A stretch of 64,000 nt of DNA from Luteimonas endophytica (GCF_029887875.1 NZ_JARXRM010000043.1:285979-349978), one strand, 5' to 3'; positions 1-9,519 are shown, counted from the stretch's first letter. The notes: generated by a model not told the origin, from the letters alone. Made by a program: numbers and translations.

Positions 1-100
1 GTCGCGCCATGAAGCTTGATGATGCAAGTGTATGACCAGCAAAGTGATGTCTAAGACATCATCATCAGCGGTCATGCTGGCTGGGGCATCGCCGCCGCGG

Positions 101-706
101 TCAGCCGAAGTCGATCCGCATCACGCAGCGGCGCTTGGTGGGCCGGGTGATCTCGCGGTAGCCGGCCGCCGCGAACGCGCCGTGCGCGCCGACGTGCAGC
201 TCGCCCCACGGGATGTCGGTGCCGGAAGTGAGCATCGGGTACCCCTCGAGGGCGCCGGCACCCTGGCTGCGGGCGAAGTCGACCGCGGCCGCGGCCAGCG
301 CGCCGCCGATGCCGCGACGGCGGTATCCGGCGCGGACCACGAAGCACACCACCGCCCACACGCCGGCATCGTCGCGGTCCTCCGTGCGCCCGGCCCACGG
401 CACCGGCGAGTTGCGCAGCGGCGCGAATCGGCTGCGCGGGCCGAGCCTGCACCAGTCGACCGGCTCACGGTCGAGGTACGCGAGCAGGCCGGGCGCCGGT
501 TCCGGCGCGAAGACCTCGCCGTGCAGGAAGGCCTCGCGGACTTCGCGCGGCATGTGCCAGTAGTCGCGCAGCGGCAGGATCGCGCGCTGGCACTGGCATT
601 TCGCGGCCTGGCCGCGTGCGCCCAGCACCGTCTGCAGGTCCTTCCAGCGCGCCCCGGTGGCGGGCGCCACCGTCACCGGGCCGGCGTCGGTGCGGTACCG
701 CGCCAC
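101..706 (-). CDS. GNAT-family N-acetyltransferase
   Basis: A 201-residue protein with a C-terminal GNAT fold. The acetyl-CoA-binding signature is seen in the stretch VVRAGYRRRGIGGALAAAAV (about residues 126-145), with the usual R/Q-x-x-G-x-G/A pattern. The N-terminal 60 residues are rich in Cys, Arg and Trp and are not a typical GNAT segment, so the substrate cannot be guessed. The gene starts 9 bases after the stop of the PhoH-like gene on the same strand, so the two are probably co-transcribed. It is a cytosolic enzyme by composition: no signal peptide or membrane segment is visible. Family is clear; substrate unknown. Confidence 0.8.
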   Translation of the reverse strand: MARYRTDAGPVTVAPATGARWKDLQTVLGARGQAAKCQCQRAILPLRDYWHMPREVREAFLHGEVFAPEPAPGLLAYLDREPVDWCRLGPRSRFAPLRNSPVPWAGRTEDRDDAGVWAVVCFVVRAGYRRRGIGGALAAAAVDFARSQGAGALEGYPMLTSGTDIPWGELHVGAHGAFAAAGYREITRPTKRRCVMRIDFG

Positions 707-715
707 GGCAGGCCC

Positions 716-2116
716 CTACAGCACTTCCGAAGCGTAATCGGCCAGGCGCGAACGCTCGCCGCGGCGCAGGGTGACGTGGGCGCTGTGGTGCCAGGCCTTG
801 AAGCGGTCCACCGCGTAGGTCAGTCCGGACGTGGTCTCGGTGAGGTAGGGCGTGTCGATCTGCTCGACGTTGCCCAGGCACACGATCTTGGTCCCCGGGC
901 CGGCGCGGGTGATCAGCGTCTTCATCTGCTTCGGGGTCAGGTTCTGCGCCTCGTCCAGGATCAGCCAGCGGCTCAGGAACGTGCGTCCGCGCATGAAGTT
1001 GAGCGAGCGGATCTTGATCCGCGAGGCGAGCAGGTCGTTGGTCGCCGCGCGGCCCCAGCTGCCGCCTTCCTGGTTGTGGGTCAGCACCTCGAGGTTGTCG
1101 GTCAGCGCGCCCATCCACGGGGTCATCTTCTCCTCCTCGGTGCCGGGCAGGAAGCCGATGTCCTCGCCCACGCTCACCGTGGCGCGGGTCATGATGATCT
1201 CGCGGTAGCGCTGCTGGTCCATGGTCTGGGCCAGGCCCGCGGCAAGCGCCAGCAGGGTCTTGCCGGTGCCGGCGGTGCCGAGCAGGGTGACGAAGTCGAT
1301 CTCCGGATCCATCAGCGCGTTGAGCGCGAAGTTCTGCTCGCGGTTGCGCGCCAGGATGCCCCACACCGCGTGCTGGCTGCTGCGGAAGTCGTCGACGATC
1401 TGCAGGGTGGCGCGGTCGCCCTCCACCCTGGAGACGCGAAATTCCGCTTCCTCGTCGCCGGGCAGGTAGAGGAACTGGTTGGGGTGCCAATCGTCGGCTT
1501 CGCCGGGCCGCACTTCATAGTAGGTACGGCCCTTGTCGGTCCACGAGCGCAGGTCCTTGCCGTAGCGCTGCCAGAAGTCCTCCGGCAGCGCGGTGGCGCC
1601 GGTGTAGAGCAGGCTGAAGTCGTCGAGCGCGCGGTCGTTCTCGTAGTCCTCCGAGGCGATGCCGGCGATCGCCGCCTTGATCCGCAGGTTGATGTCCTTG
1701 GAGACGAACACCACCGGCAGGTCGGCATCGGCGTGCTGCAACACCTGGATCGCGTGGATGATGTCGTTGTCGGGCACCCGCCCGTCGGCCTGCAGGCGGC
1801 CGTCGAGCGCGCCGGTCTGGAAGCGCAGCCGGCCGATGCTTTCGGCGCCGCGCAGCTGCAGGCCGTTCGGGCGGCTGAGCGTGAGGCCCGGCGCGATCCG
1901 CTCGGTTCCCTGCGCTTCGATCAGCTCGTTGATGAAGCGGCTGACCTGGCGCGCGTTGCGGCTCGCCTCGGAGGTGCCCTTCTTGCCGTTGTCGAGCTCC
2001 TCGATCACCTGCATCGGCAGGTAGACGTCGTGTTCCTCGAACTTGAACAGCGCGGTCGGGTCGTGCATCAGCACGTTGGTATCGAGCACGTAGATGCGCT
2101 TGCCTTTGGTCATCAT
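716..2116 (-). CDS. PhoH-like protein (PIN domain + PhoH ATPase)
   Basis: A 466-residue protein. The N-terminus is a PIN ribonuclease domain beginning IYVLDTNVLMHDP, with the first acidic residue at Asp12. The second half is a PhoH/superfamily 1 helicase-like ATPase: Walker A LLGTAGTGKT near residue 280 and Walker B LILDEAQNLT further on. This PIN-PhoH architecture is that of the long PhoH2/YlaK-type proteins, known as RNA-acting ATPases/RNases, not the short E. coli PhoH. It lies downstream of gcvR and bcp on the same strand, 106 bases from bcp, and just upstream of an acetyltransferase. Expected to be cytosolic and to act on RNA; the physiological target is unknown. Confidence 0.9.
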   Translation of the reverse strand: MMTKGKRIYVLDTNVLMHDPTALFKFEEHDVYLPMQVIEELDNGKKGTSEASRNARQVSRFINELIEAQGTERIAPGLTLSRPNGLQLRGAESIGRLRFQTGALDGRLQADGRVPDNDIIHAIQVLQHADADLPVVFVSKDINLRIKAAIAGIASEDYENDRALDDFSLLYTGATALPEDFWQRYGKDLRSWTDKGRTYYEVRPGEADDWHPNQFLYLPGDEEAEFRVSRVEGDRATLQIVDDFRSSQHAVWGILARNREQNFALNALMDPEIDFVTLLGTAGTGKTLLALAAGLAQTMDQQRYREIIMTRATVSVGEDIGFLPGTEEEKMTPWMGALTDNLEVLTHNQEGGSWGRAATNDLLASRIKIRSLNFMRGRTFLSRWLILDEAQNLTPKQMKTLITRAGPGTKIVCLGNVEQIDTPYLTETTSGLTYAVDRFKAWHHSAHVTLRRGERSRLADYASEVL

Positions 2117-2222
2117 CGGCTTGTCGTTCGCCTGAAGGGGTGGGGATGGTCGGAAAACGCACAGCGGCAGTTCGCCGCGGCCCGCGGGGCGGGGCGGCGA
2201 ACGCGACGGGGACGGCGGGGGG

Positions 2223-2702
2223 TCACTGCGCCTGGGCTTCCTTCAGTGCTTCCAGCACGGCTTCGGCATGGCCCGGCACCCTGACCTTGCGCCATGCGCG
2301 CGCGATCCGGCCGCGCGGGTCGATCAGGAAGGTGCTGCGCTCGATGCCGATCACCTTGCGCCCGTACATGTTCTTCTCCCGGATCACGTCGAAAGCGCGG
2401 CACAGCGCCTCGTCCGGGTCGCTGACCAGCGGGAACGCGAAGCCCTGCTTCGCGCAGAAGTTGTCGTGCGACTTCACCGAATCGCGCGAAACGCCGAGCA
2501 CCGCCGCGTCGCGGCGCCTGAACTTGGGCAGCAGGGCGTTGAAGTCGAGGCCCTCGGTGGTGCAGCCCGGGGTGGAGTCCTTCGGGTAGAAGTACAGCAC
2601 CAGCCAGCGCTCGGCGTAGTCCGCCAGGGTCGCCTCCGCGCCGCCGGACAGCTGCAGCGGCAGCTTGCGGAGGGTCCGGTCGAGGGTGTCGCCTTCGTTC
2701 AT
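2223..2702 (-). CDS. bcp: Thioredoxin-dependent peroxiredoxin Bcp/PrxQ
   Basis: A 159-residue AhpC/TSA-family peroxidase that reduces hydrogen peroxide and organic hydroperoxides using thioredoxin. The active site is in YFYPKDSTPGCTTEG, where the peroxidatic Cys sits; a second Cys occurs in the region NFCAKQGF. That spacing differs from the classical CTxxxC arrangement, where the resolving Cys lies five residues on: here the motif reads GCTTEGLDF, so the usual close Cys is replaced. The start is the ATG at 2702, with AAGGA upstream. The gene follows gcvR at 29 bases, the same gcvR-bcp order as in E. coli, so an operon is likely. Confidence 0.93.
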   Translation of the reverse strand: MNEGDTLDRTLRKLPLQLSGGAEATLADYAERWLVLYFYPKDSTPGCTTEGLDFNALLPKFRRRDAAVLGVSRDSVKSHDNFCAKQGFAFPLVSDPDEALCRAFDVIREKNMYGRKVIGIERSTFLIDPRGRIARAWRKVRVPGHAEAVLEALKEAQAQ

Positions 2703-2731
2703 GCCAGGCCAGTTCCTTGGGAATCGCGCGC

Positions 2732-3298
2732 TCAGAACTTCATCGGGTCCATGATCGCGTCCAGGTTCAAGTGGTCGCAGAACTCGAGGAAATCGTCGCG
2801 CAGCGCGGCGATGTGCATGTCGGCCGGCACGCCGATGGTCACCTGCGCCGAGAACATGTCGGCGCCGGTCTGCATCGCCCGGTAGCGCGAGGAATGCAGG
2901 CTCTCGATGGTGATGCCCTGGCGGTCGAAGAAGTCGGCAAGCTGGAACAGGATCCCCGGCTTGTCGGCGGCCACCACCTCGACCACGTACGGCAGCAGGT
3001 TGGACTGCACCGGCTTGGGGCCGGTGCGGTACCACACCAGCTTCATGCCTTCCTCGCGGTCGAGGCGGGAGAGCATCGCCTCCAGCTTGGCCACCGCGTC
3101 CCAGGAACCGGTGGCCAGCGCGGTCACCGAGACGTCGCGGCCGACCGTGGACAGGCGCGCATCGACCAGGTTGCAGCCGCTGTCGCTGATCCGCCGGCTG
3201 ACCGAGAGCAGCGGCGACTGCGGATGCGTCGTGTACGCATTGATGATCAGGTGGTTCTCGTTCGGCGCAGGACGGTTTGCTGTGTCGGAATCGGTCAA
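2732..3298 (-). CDS. gcvR: Glycine cleavage system regulator GcvR (ACT domains)
   Basis: A 188-residue protein with two ACT-type ligand-binding halves: LIINAYTTHPQSPLL with a following DARLSTVGRDVSV segment, then VVEVVAADKPGILFQLADFF. The second ACT shows the typical D-x-P-G-I/L turn. GcvR represses the glycine cleavage operon by binding GcvA when glycine is scarce, as known in E. coli. No ATG lies near the conserved start; the TTG at 3298 (TTG ACC GAT) gives an N-terminus like that of relatives. It is divergent from dapA across a 163-base gap, and upstream of bcp. gcvA is not in the window. Confidence 0.85.
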   Translation of the reverse strand: MTDSDTANRPAPNENHLIINAYTTHPQSPLLSVSRRISDSGCNLVDARLSTVGRDVSVTALATGSWDAVAKLEAMLSRLDREEGMKLVWYRTGPKPVQSNLLPYVVEVVAADKPGILFQLADFFDRQGITIESLHSSRYRAMQTGADMFSAQVTIGVPADMHIAALRDDFLEFCDHLNLDAIMDPMKF

Positions 3299-3461
3299 GG
3301 CGGCGTCCGCGGCTGTCGGGTCTGAACGGCGGCCGGTCGTCGACCGGATGCCGCGTCCAGCATACTTGCCCGTGCTTCGGAGCCGCAAGTAAGATCGTGC
3401 ACCGCCGTACGCGCGCTCCGTTTGGGCTGCCGCGCAGGCGGCCACCCGCACTCCGCGCCGC

Positions 3462-4394
3462 ATGCCGGCCCGCCCAGAGACCGTCATCTTGCGACTTTCC
3501 GGCAGCATCACCGCCCTGGCGACGCCCTTCACGGCCGCCGGGGAACTCGACCTCGACGCCTGGCGCCGCCTGCTCCAGCAGCAGCTCGACGCCGGCACCG
3601 AGGGGCTGGTGGTGGCCGGCTCCACCGGCGAGGCGGCGGCCCTGTTCGCGGCCGAGTACGACACCCTGCTGCGCATCGCCGTCGAACTGGTGGCGGGACG
3701 GGTTCCGGTGCTGGCCGGTACCGGCCAGTCCAGCACCGCACGGACCATCGAGCAGACCCGGCGCGCGGGCGCGCTGGGGGCCGACGCCGCGCTGGTGGTC
3801 ACGCCGCCCTACGTCCGGCCCACCCAGGCGGGCCTGCTGGCGCACTACCGGGCGGTCGCCGACGACGGCGCGCTGCCGCTGGTGCTCTACAACGTGCCGG
3901 TGCGCACCGGCTGCGACCTGCTGCCCGAGACGGCCGCCGCGCTGGCCCCGCACCCGCGCATCGCCGGGATCAAGGAGGCCAGGGCCGAACCCGGCCGCAT
4001 GCAGGAACTGCTGTCGCTGCGCGGGGAGGGATTCGCCGTGCTCAGCGGCGACGACCCCACCGCGGCGCGCGCGCTGCTGGCCGGCGCCGACGGCGTGATC
4101 TCGGTGGTCTCGAACATCGTGCCGGCGGCGCTGCGGAGGCTGTGCGCGCTGGCCCGCGACGGCGATCGGGACGCCGCGCTGGCGCTGGATGCGCGGCTGC
4201 GCCCGATCTACGACTTCGCCGGCATCGAACCCAATCCGATCCCGGTCAAGGCGGTGCTCTCGCTCGCCGGCATCGGCCGCGGCCTGCGCCTGCCGTTGAC
4301 CGCGCTGGACGCCGCGCATGCCGACGCGGCGGCGCGCACCGCCGTGCTGGCCGACGAACTAGAACGTGCCTGCCGCGATACACTCGCGGCCTGA
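3462..4394 (+). CDS. dapA: 4-hydroxy-tetrahydrodipicolinate synthase
   Basis: A 310-residue DapA that condenses pyruvate with aspartate semialdehyde in lysine and diaminopimelate synthesis. Visible motifs are the substrate loop AGSTGEAA (usually GTTGE, here Ser for Thr), the catalytic Tyr in [10 protein letters not shown] and the Schiff-base Lys in IAGIKEAR (about residue 170). The ATG at 3462 is used; a TTG at 3489 would give the length closest to other DapA proteins. The next gene, bamC-like, starts 14 bases downstream, matching the dapA-bamC order of E. coli. Cytosolic tetramer in known relatives. Confidence 0.93.
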   Translation: MPARPETVILRLSGSITALATPFTAAGELDLDAWRRLLQQQLDAGTEGLVVAGSTGEAAALFAAEYDTLLRIAVELVAGRVPVLAGTGQSSTARTIEQTRRAGALGADAALVVTPPYVRPTQAGLLAHYRAVADDGALPLVLYNVPVRTGCDLLPETAAALAPHPRIAGIKEARAEPGRMQELLSLRGEGFAVLSGDDPTAARALLAGADGVISVVSNIVPAALRRLCALARDGDRDAALALDARLRPIYDFAGIEPNPIPVKAVLSLAGIGRGLRLPLTALDAAHADAAARTAVLADELERACRDTLAA

Positions 4395-4408
4395 CCCAGG
4401 AGACACCG

Positions 4409-4930
4409 ATGTTCCAGACCCGTCCCGTGTTCCGCACCACCGTGCTCGTCGCCCTCGCCCTCGCGGTGCTCGCAGCGTCGGGCTGCCGCTGGTTCCGCAA
4501 GGAGAACGCGCTGTATGCGCAGAGCGCCGAGAGCCGTCCGCTGGAGGTGCCGCCCGACCTGGACCGCCCCGCCACCGATGGCGCGATGGCGCTGCCGGAC
4601 GCCCCGCAGTCGGTGACCCGCTCGGAGACCGCGCCGGCGGCGCGCGCGCCGGTGGCCAGCACCACCGGGTTCAACGTCGCCGGCAACCGCGACGAGATCT
4701 TCACCCGCGTCGGCGAGCTGCTCGGCGCGATGCAAGGGCTGCAGATCTCCAGCAGCGCCCGCCTGCTCGGCACCTACGACGTCAGCTACCAGGGCAGCGA
4801 CTTCCTGGTGCGCATCGCCCAGACCGGCGAGGGCGCCTACATCTCGGCGGTCGATCCGCGCGGCCTGCCGGCCAGCGGCGCGGCCCCGGCCGGGGTGATC
4901 GCGGCGCTGCGCGCCGAACTCGAGGGCTGA
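4409..4930 (+). CDS. BamC-like outer-membrane assembly lipoprotein
   Basis: A 173-residue lipoprotein. The signal peptide ends in a lipobox-like ASGC (Cys24), followed by an unstructured Pro/Ala-rich stretch to about residue 85 and one compact domain (FNVAGNRDEIFTRVGELL to the C-terminus). E. coli BamC is about 344 residues with two helix-grip domains, so this protein would carry only one. The assignment rests mainly on position directly after dapA and on the lipoprotein plus PLEVPPDL segment, similar to BamC N-termini. Expected role: accessory subunit of the beta-barrel assembly machine in the periplasm. A CAGGAG ribosome site sits 7 bases before the ATG. Confidence 0.7.
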   Translation: MFQTRPVFRTTVLVALALAVLAASGCRWFRKENALYAQSAESRPLEVPPDLDRPATDGAMALPDAPQSVTRSETAPAARAPVASTTGFNVAGNRDEIFTRVGELLGAMQGLQISSSARLLGTYDVSYQGSDFLVRIAQTGEGAYISAVDPRGLPASGAAPAGVIAALRAELEG

Positions 4931-4977
4931 TCGGCCCGCGCGTTTCGTCGCCGGACCGGCGGCTGGCTGCAAGCGAA

Positions 4978-4998
4978 ACGGGCGCCGTCGGCGCCCGT
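4978..4998 (+). terminator. Hairpin between bamC-like gene and fdxA
   Basis: A perfect 9-bp inverted repeat (ACGGGCGCC, loop GTC, GGCGCCCGT) lies 48 bases after the bamC-like stop and 28 bases before the fdxA stop on the other strand. Only a broken T-rich stretch follows on plus, so it may act as a shared terminator for the two convergent genes; strength is uncertain. Confidence 0.5.
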
Positions 4999-5025
4999 TC
5001 GTTCGTCCGGACCGCGCCTTTTCGG

Positions 5026-5349
5026 TCAGCGTTCGAGCAGCTTCAGCTTGTCCGGCTTGCCTTCCCATTCCTTGGCGTCGGGCAGGCCGTCCTTGCGCGC
5101 GGTGATCACGGGCCACTCCTTCGACAGCTCGGCGTTGAGGGGGATGAAGTGCTCCTGGCCGCCCGGCACGTCGTCCTCGGGGTAGATCGCGTTGATCGGG
5201 CATTCCGGCTCGCACAGGGTGCAGTCGATGCACTCGTCCGGATCGATCACCAGGAAGTTCGGGCCCTCGTGGAAACAGTCGACCGGGCACACCTCCACGC
5301 AGTCGGTGTACTTGCACTTGATGCAGTCTTCGGTGACGACGAAAGGCAT
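5026..5349 (-). CDS. fdxA: Seven-iron ferredoxin FdxA
   Basis: A 107-residue ferredoxin carrying one [3Fe-4S] and one [4Fe-4S] cluster. The Cys pattern is clear: [18 protein letters not shown] and then [18 protein letters not shown]. The N-terminal extra Cys residues and the C-terminal 45-residue tail ([19 protein letters not shown]) are typical of the Azotobacter FdI/FdxA type. Role: low-potential electron carrier in the cytosol; the partner is not evident from context. It converges on the bamC-like gene, and tRNA-Glu lies upstream on the same strand. Confidence 0.95.
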   Translation of the reverse strand: MPFVVTEDCIKCKYTDCVEVCPVDCFHEGPNFLVIDPDECIDCTLCEPECPINAIYPEDDVPGGQEHFIPLNAELSKEWPVITARKDGLPDAKEWEGKPDKLKLLER

Positions 5350-5544
5350 GGCGCGCGTCCTGTGGTGACCGCGATAGTGTACGCCGTGGCGGCCGCGCGA
5401 CGCGATCGCGGTGCGCGCCGGCCTGCCCGCGAAGCCGCTCGCCAGCGAGTCGGCGTGCGAATCGCGCTTCGTCGCGACTTCCGTGGCTCCCACGAGAGCG
5501 GGACGGCGGACGGCCGTCTCCCCTTGGGTGGGGGATGAGAGAAT

Positions 5545-5581
5545 CCAAAACGCGGAAGCCCGCGTCCTTGCGGACGCGGGC
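5545..5581 (-). terminator. Rho-independent terminator of tRNA-Glu
   Basis: Just downstream of the tRNA on the minus strand, a perfect 10-bp hairpin (GCCCGCGTCC, four-base loop, GGACGCGGGC; 5558-5581) is followed on the minus strand by TTCCGCGTTTTGG, giving a short U tract. Confidence 0.7.
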
Positions 5582-5590
5582 TCCTGGAGA

Positions 5591-5666
5591 TGGCGCTCCC
5601 TACGGGATTCGAACCCGTGTTTTAGCCTTGAGAGGGCCACGTCCTAGGCCTCTAGACGAAGGGAGC
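5591..5666 (-). tRNA. tRNA-Glu (anticodon CTC)
   Basis: On the minus strand the gene begins GCTCCCTTCGTCTAG and ends with GGGAGC G CCA, so the CCA end is encoded. The acceptor stem GCTCCCT pairs with AGGGAGC, the T arm holds GGTTCGAATCCC-type sequence, and the anticodon loop is CTCTCAA, giving anticodon CTC for glutamate. The anticodon stem TGGCC/GGCTA has one G-T pair. A promoter and terminator flank it, so it is a single-gene transcript. Confidence 0.95.
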
Positions 5667-5736
5667 GGGGACGGCCCCGTGGGGCCACCGGCTGGACGAC
5701 CGGTCTGCGGCGGCCGGATCGGCCGTGCAGCTTGCT

Positions 5737-5763
5737 AGTATAGCAGGACGATGGGCGTTGCAA
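5737..5763 (-). promoter_or_regulatory. Predicted sigma-70 promoter of tRNA-Glu
   Basis: On the minus strand a TATACT -10 box (5737-5742) follows a TTGCAA -35-like box (5758-5763) with 15 bases between; moving the -35 one base gives 16. Transcription would start near 5730, about 64 bases before the tRNA. Confidence 0.5.
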
Positions 5764-5809
5764 CGAGGCCAACGGCCGGCGCCCCACGAGCCACCCGACC
5801 GAATCCTAG

Positions 5810-7150
5810 ATGCCCACCCAGACCCAGACCGAGCCCCTGACCGAGCTGCGCAGCATCCCGCGCGACCAGCACCCGATCTCCCGCAAGGGCATCAGCCCCA
5901 GCGCGCTGCGCGTGCTCTACAAGCTGCGCGAAGGCGGCCACGAAGCCTACCTGGTCGGCGGCGCCGTGCGCGACCTGCTGGTGGGCCTGCAGCCCAAGGA
6001 CTTCGACGTCGCCACCGACGCCACCCCCGAGCAGGTCAAGGCGCTGTTCCGCAACTGCCGGCTGATCGGCCGGCGCTTCCGCCTGGCGCACGTGGTGTTC
6101 GGCCGCGAGATCATCGAGGTGGCCACCTTCCGCGCCAACGTCGACGACGGCAGCGGCGACCGCGAGCTCCACGAGGGCGGGCGGCTGCTGCGCGACAACG
6201 TGTACGGCAGCATCGAGGACGACGCGATCCGCCGCGACTTCACCGCCAACGCGCTGTACTACGCGATCGAGGACTTCTCGGTGCGCGATTACACCGGCGG
6301 CTTCGAGGACGTGCAGAACCGGGTGATGAAGCTGATCGGCGATCCCGAGCTGCGCTACCGCGAGGACCCGGTGCGGATGCTGCGCGCGGTGCGGCTGGCG
6401 GCCAAGCTCGGTTTCGGCATCGATCCGGGCAGCGCCGCGCCGCTCCCGCACCTGGCGCACCTGCTGTCCGAGGCCGCGCCGGCGCGCTTGTTCGAGGAAT
6501 GCCTGAAGCTGTTCCTGTCGGGGCACGCCGAGGCCAGTTTCCTCGGCCTGGAGCGGCACGGCCTGCTGCCGGCGCTGTTCCCGGAGTCGGCCGCGGCGCT
6601 GGCCGCGAACCGCAGCGGCGCGCTGCGGCGGATGCTGCTCGAGGGGTTGCGCAACACCGACGCGCGCGTCGCCGCCGACGAGCCGGTGTCGCCCGCGTTC
6701 CTGTTCGCCTTGCTGCTGTGGCCGGCATACTGCCGCGCGCTGATGGCGCTGCAGGCCGAAGGCGTGCATGCCGCCGAGGCGCAGCGCCGCGCCGCCGACC
6801 GGGTCACCCTGCACCAGCTCGGCACGGTGGCGCTGCCGCGCCGGTTCTCGCTGCCGATGCAGGAGATCTGGCTGCTGCAGTCGCGCTTCCCGCTGCGCCA
6901 GCGCAAGCGGGTGGTGCGCACGCTCTCGCACCCGCGCTTCCGCGCCGCGTTCGATTTCCTGGTGCTGCGGCAGGCGGCGTCCGACGACCACGCCGACGAC
7001 GTCGCGTTCTGGGCCGAGGCGCAGCAGGACCCCGACAACGCGATCGCCGCGCACCCGCCCGAACCCGAGGGCGAGGCCGCCGGCGACGCCGAAGGCCAGG
7101 CGCCGCGCCCGCGTCGCCGCCGCCGCCGCCGTCCCCCGGCCCCGCAATGA
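5810..7150 (+). CDS. pcnB: Poly(A) polymerase I
   Basis: A 446-residue nucleotidyltransferase of the class II CCA-adding/poly(A) polymerase family. The head domain shows YLVGGAVRDLLVG and the metal-binding DFDVATDATPEQ; the next conserved block RRDFTANALYYAI follows. The C-terminus ends in a run of basic residues (RPRRRRRRR), as in polyadenylating members, which supports PcnB over the CCA enzyme. It adds 3' poly(A) tails that promote RNA decay. The stop overlaps the folK start (ATGA), so the two genes are translationally coupled; pcnB-folK-pan order is common in gammaproteobacteria. Confidence 0.93.
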   Translation: MPTQTQTEPLTELRSIPRDQHPISRKGISPSALRVLYKLREGGHEAYLVGGAVRDLLVGLQPKDFDVATDATPEQVKALFRNCRLIGRRFRLAHVVFGREIIEVATFRANVDDGSGDRELHEGGRLLRDNVYGSIEDDAIRRDFTANALYYAIEDFSVRDYTGGFEDVQNRVMKLIGDPELRYREDPVRMLRAVRLAAKLGFGIDPGSAAPLPHLAHLLSEAAPARLFEECLKLFLSGHAEASFLGLERHGLLPALFPESAAALAANRSGALRRMLLEGLRNTDARVAADEPVSPAFLFALLLWPAYCRALMALQAEGVHAAEAQRRAADRVTLHQLGTVALPRRFSLPMQEIWLLQSRFPLRQRKRVVRTLSHPRFRAAFDFLVLRQAASDDHADDVAFWAEAQQDPDNAIAAHPPEPEGEAAGDAEGQAPRPRRRRRRRPPAPQ

Positions 7151-7704
7151 CCCCGCCGGCCGTCGCCTGCGTCGGCCTGGGCGGCAACCTCGGCGATGTC
7201 GTGGCGACCCTGGGCGCGGCGCTCGCCGCGCTGGAGCGGCTGCCGCGGACCCGGATGCTGCGCGCCTCGCGCCTGTACCGCAGCCCGCCGTGGGGGCCAC
7301 AGGACCAGCCCGCGTTCCTCAATGCCGCGGTGGCGGTCGAGACCGGCCTGGAACCGCGCGCGCTGCTCGATGCGCTGCTGGCGGTGGAGCGCGCGTTCGG
7401 CCGCGTCCGCGCCGCCGACGGCAGCGATCGTTGGGGCCCACGGACCCTCGACCTCGATCTGCTGCTCTACGCCGACCGCCGCATCGACGTTCCCGGGCTG
7501 CGGGTGCCGCACCCGCACCTGCACGAGCGCGCGTTCGCGCTGGTGCCGCTGCTCGAGGTGCTGCCCGACGCCATGATCCCGGGGATCGGCCCGGCCCGCG
7601 ACGCGCTCGCCGGCATCGCCGCGGAGGACGTGCGCGCGCTGCTGCCGGCGGGCCCGGCCGCCGGTACCGCCCCGGCCGCGCCAGGCCCTAAGCTAGCGCC
7701 ATGA
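7147..7704 (+). CDS. folK: 6-hydroxymethyl-7,8-dihydropterin pyrophosphokinase
   Basis: A 185-residue HPPK that transfers pyrophosphate from ATP to hydroxymethyldihydropterin in folate synthesis. Motifs seen: GLGGNLGD at the N-terminus, [20 protein letters not shown], and the ATP/Mg site [14 protein letters not shown]. The ATG at 7147 overlaps the pcnB stop, and the folK stop overlaps the panB ATG at 7701, so pcnB-folK-panB form one tightly packed operon linking folate and pantothenate synthesis (PanB uses a folate cofactor). The Pro/Ala-rich last 25 residues are an extension. Confidence 0.95.
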   Translation: MTPPAVACVGLGGNLGDVVATLGAALAALERLPRTRMLRASRLYRSPPWGPQDQPAFLNAAVAVETGLEPRALLDALLAVERAFGRVRAADGSDRWGPRTLDLDLLLYADRRIDVPGLRVPHPHLHERAFALVPLLEVLPDAMIPGIGPARDALAGIAAEDVRALLPAGPAAGTAPAAPGPKLAP

Positions 7705-8510
7705 ACGCCGCCGCCCGACCGCTCACCGTCCCCGACCTCGCCGCCGCGCGCGAGGCGGGCCGGAAACTGGCCATGCTGACCGCCTACGACGCCGGCTTCG
7801 CCCGCGCCTGCGACGCCGGCGGCGTCGACCTGGTGCTGGTCGGCGATTCGCTCGGCATGGTCGTGCAGGGCCACGCTTCGACGCTGCCGGTCACCATGGA
7901 CGACATGGCCTACCACACCCGCTGCGTGGCCCGCGGCCTGCGCCGGGCGCTGCTGGTGGCGGACCTGCCGTTCCAGGCCGATGCCACCGCCGAGCGTGCT
8001 CTCGAGGCCGCCACGCGCCTGCTCCAGGCCGGCGCCGGGATGGTCAAGCTGGAAGGCGCCGGGCCGAAGCTCGAGGTGATCCGGTTCCTGGCCGAGCGCG
8101 AGATCCCGGTCTGCGCGCACCTCGGCCTCACCCCGCAGTCGGTGCTGCGCCTGGGCGGTTTCAAGGTGCAGGGCCGCGAGGCCGCCGCCGCCGCGGCGCT
8201 GCGGGCCGATGCGCTGGCGGTGGCGGAAGCCGGCGCTTCGCTGCTGGTGCTCGAAGGGGTGCCGTCGGCGCTGGCGCGTGCGATCACCGCCGCCAGCCCG
8301 GTGCCCACCATCGGCATCGGCGCGGGCCCGGACTGCGACGGCCAGGTGCTGGTGCTGCACGATTTCCTCGGCCTGGACAGCGGCCATCGGCGCCCGAAGT
8401 TCGTCAAGGACTTCCTCGCCGAGGGCGGCTCGGTGGCGGGCGCCGTGCAGGCGTACGTGGCCGCGGTGCGCGAGGGCAGCTTTCCGGATGCCGCGCACTC
8501 CTATGAGTGA
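7701..8510 (+). CDS. panB: 3-methyl-2-oxobutanoate hydroxymethyltransferase
   Basis: A 269-residue ketopantoate hydroxymethyltransferase, first committed step to pantothenate, using methylenetetrahydrofolate. Characteristic stretches: [14 protein letters not shown], the metal-binding [21 protein letters not shown], and [13 protein letters not shown]. Full family length. The start overlaps the folK stop by four bases (ATGA). panC follows after 48 bases. Confidence 0.96.
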   Translation: MNAAARPLTVPDLAAAREAGRKLAMLTAYDAGFARACDAGGVDLVLVGDSLGMVVQGHASTLPVTMDDMAYHTRCVARGLRRALLVADLPFQADATAERALEAATRLLQAGAGMVKLEGAGPKLEVIRFLAEREIPVCAHLGLTPQSVLRLGGFKVQGREAAAAAALRADALAVAEAGASLLVLEGVPSALARAITAASPVPTIGIGAGPDCDGQVLVLHDFLGLDSGHRRPKFVKDFLAEGGSVAGAVQAYVAAVREGSFPDAAHSYE

Positions 8511-8558
8511 GGCCCGGGTCGCCGCGGTGGTGGCGATGCGGCGGGTCGCGGGCCGGCC

Positions 8559-9416
8559 GTGATCGAGACCGTCGCCGAGCTGGCCGGGCTGCGCCGGCGC
8601 ATCGCAGGGTGGCGCCGCGAAGGCCTGCGCATCGGCCTGGTGCCGACCATGGGCAACCTGCACGAGGGCCACCAGTCGCTGGTCCGGCTGGCATCCCGCC
8701 ACGCCGACCGCGTGGTCGCCAGCGTGTTCGTCAATCCCACGCAGTTCGGGCCGGGAGAGGACTTCGAGCGCTATCCGCGCACCCCGGCGGCGGATGCCGA
8801 GCGGCTGGAGCGGGCGGGCTGCGACCTGCTCTGGCAGCCGGCGATCGAGGCGATGTACCCGCTCGGGACCGAGGCCGCAGTGCGGATCCGGGTGCCGGGC
8901 GTCGCCGCCGTGCTCGAGGGCGCGCATCGCCCCGGCCATTTCGACGGCGTGTGCACGGTGGTGGCGCGGCTGTTCAACCAGGTCCAGCCCGACGTCGCCG
9001 CGTTCGGGCGCAAGGACTACCAGCAACTGGCGGTGATCCGGCATCTCGCCGCCGATCTCGCCTTCCCGGTCGACCTGCTGGCCGGCCAGACCGTGCGCGA
9101 AGCCGACGGCCTGGCGATGAGCTCGCGCAACCAGTACCTGGCGCCGGCGCAGCGCAGCGTGGCGCCGGAGCTCTACCGCACCCTGCAGGCGATGCGCGAC
9201 GCCAGCCTGGCCGGGGAGCCGCGCGCGGCGCTGGAGTCGGCTGCGCGGCGGCGGCTGGAGGCGGCGGGGTTCGCGGTCGACTACGCCGCCGTGCGCACGC
9301 CCGGGCTGGCCGAGCCGGCGGACGGGACGGCCGGTGCGCGGGTCGCGCTGGTCGCGGCGCGGCTGGGCGCGACGCGCCTGATCGACAACCTGGAATTCGC
9401 GCTGGCGGGCGCCTGA
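8559..9416 (+). CDS. panC: Pantothenate synthetase
   Basis: A 285-residue ATP-dependent ligase joining pantoate and beta-alanine. The HIGH-like motif lies in [14 protein letters not shown]; also [32 protein letters not shown] and the KMSKS-like MSSRNQYL. The start is a GTG at 8559. It lies between panB and panD, completing the pantothenate set apart from panE. Confidence 0.96.
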   Translation: MIETVAELAGLRRRIAGWRREGLRIGLVPTMGNLHEGHQSLVRLASRHADRVVASVFVNPTQFGPGEDFERYPRTPAADAERLERAGCDLLWQPAIEAMYPLGTEAAVRIRVPGVAAVLEGAHRPGHFDGVCTVVARLFNQVQPDVAAFGRKDYQQLAVIRHLAADLAFPVDLLAGQTVREADGLAMSSRNQYLAPAQRSVAPELYRTLQAMRDASLAGEPRAALESAARRRLEAAGFAVDYAAVRTPGLAEPADGTAGARVALVAARLGATRLIDNLEFALAGA

Positions 9417-9519
9417 ATCGGCCGTCGGGGCCTTTGTTGCGATGCGCAAGATCGCCCCTATACTTGGCGATCAGGCGGTCTTTCCGCGCCCAGACGCCGC
9501 AACCCGGCCCCGCGATGCC

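Noticed and set aside
32..2284. A 750-codon open frame on plus opposite the PhoH-like and bcp genes
   Set aside because: It mirrors real minus-strand genes, is Arg/Ala/Gly-rich like other GC-driven shadow frames, and has no motif or ribosome site.
2223..4319. A 698-codon minus-strand frame spanning bcp, gcvR and dapA
   Set aside because: Only the last 159 codons (Bcp) are coherent; the remainder is the shadow of gcvR and dapA.
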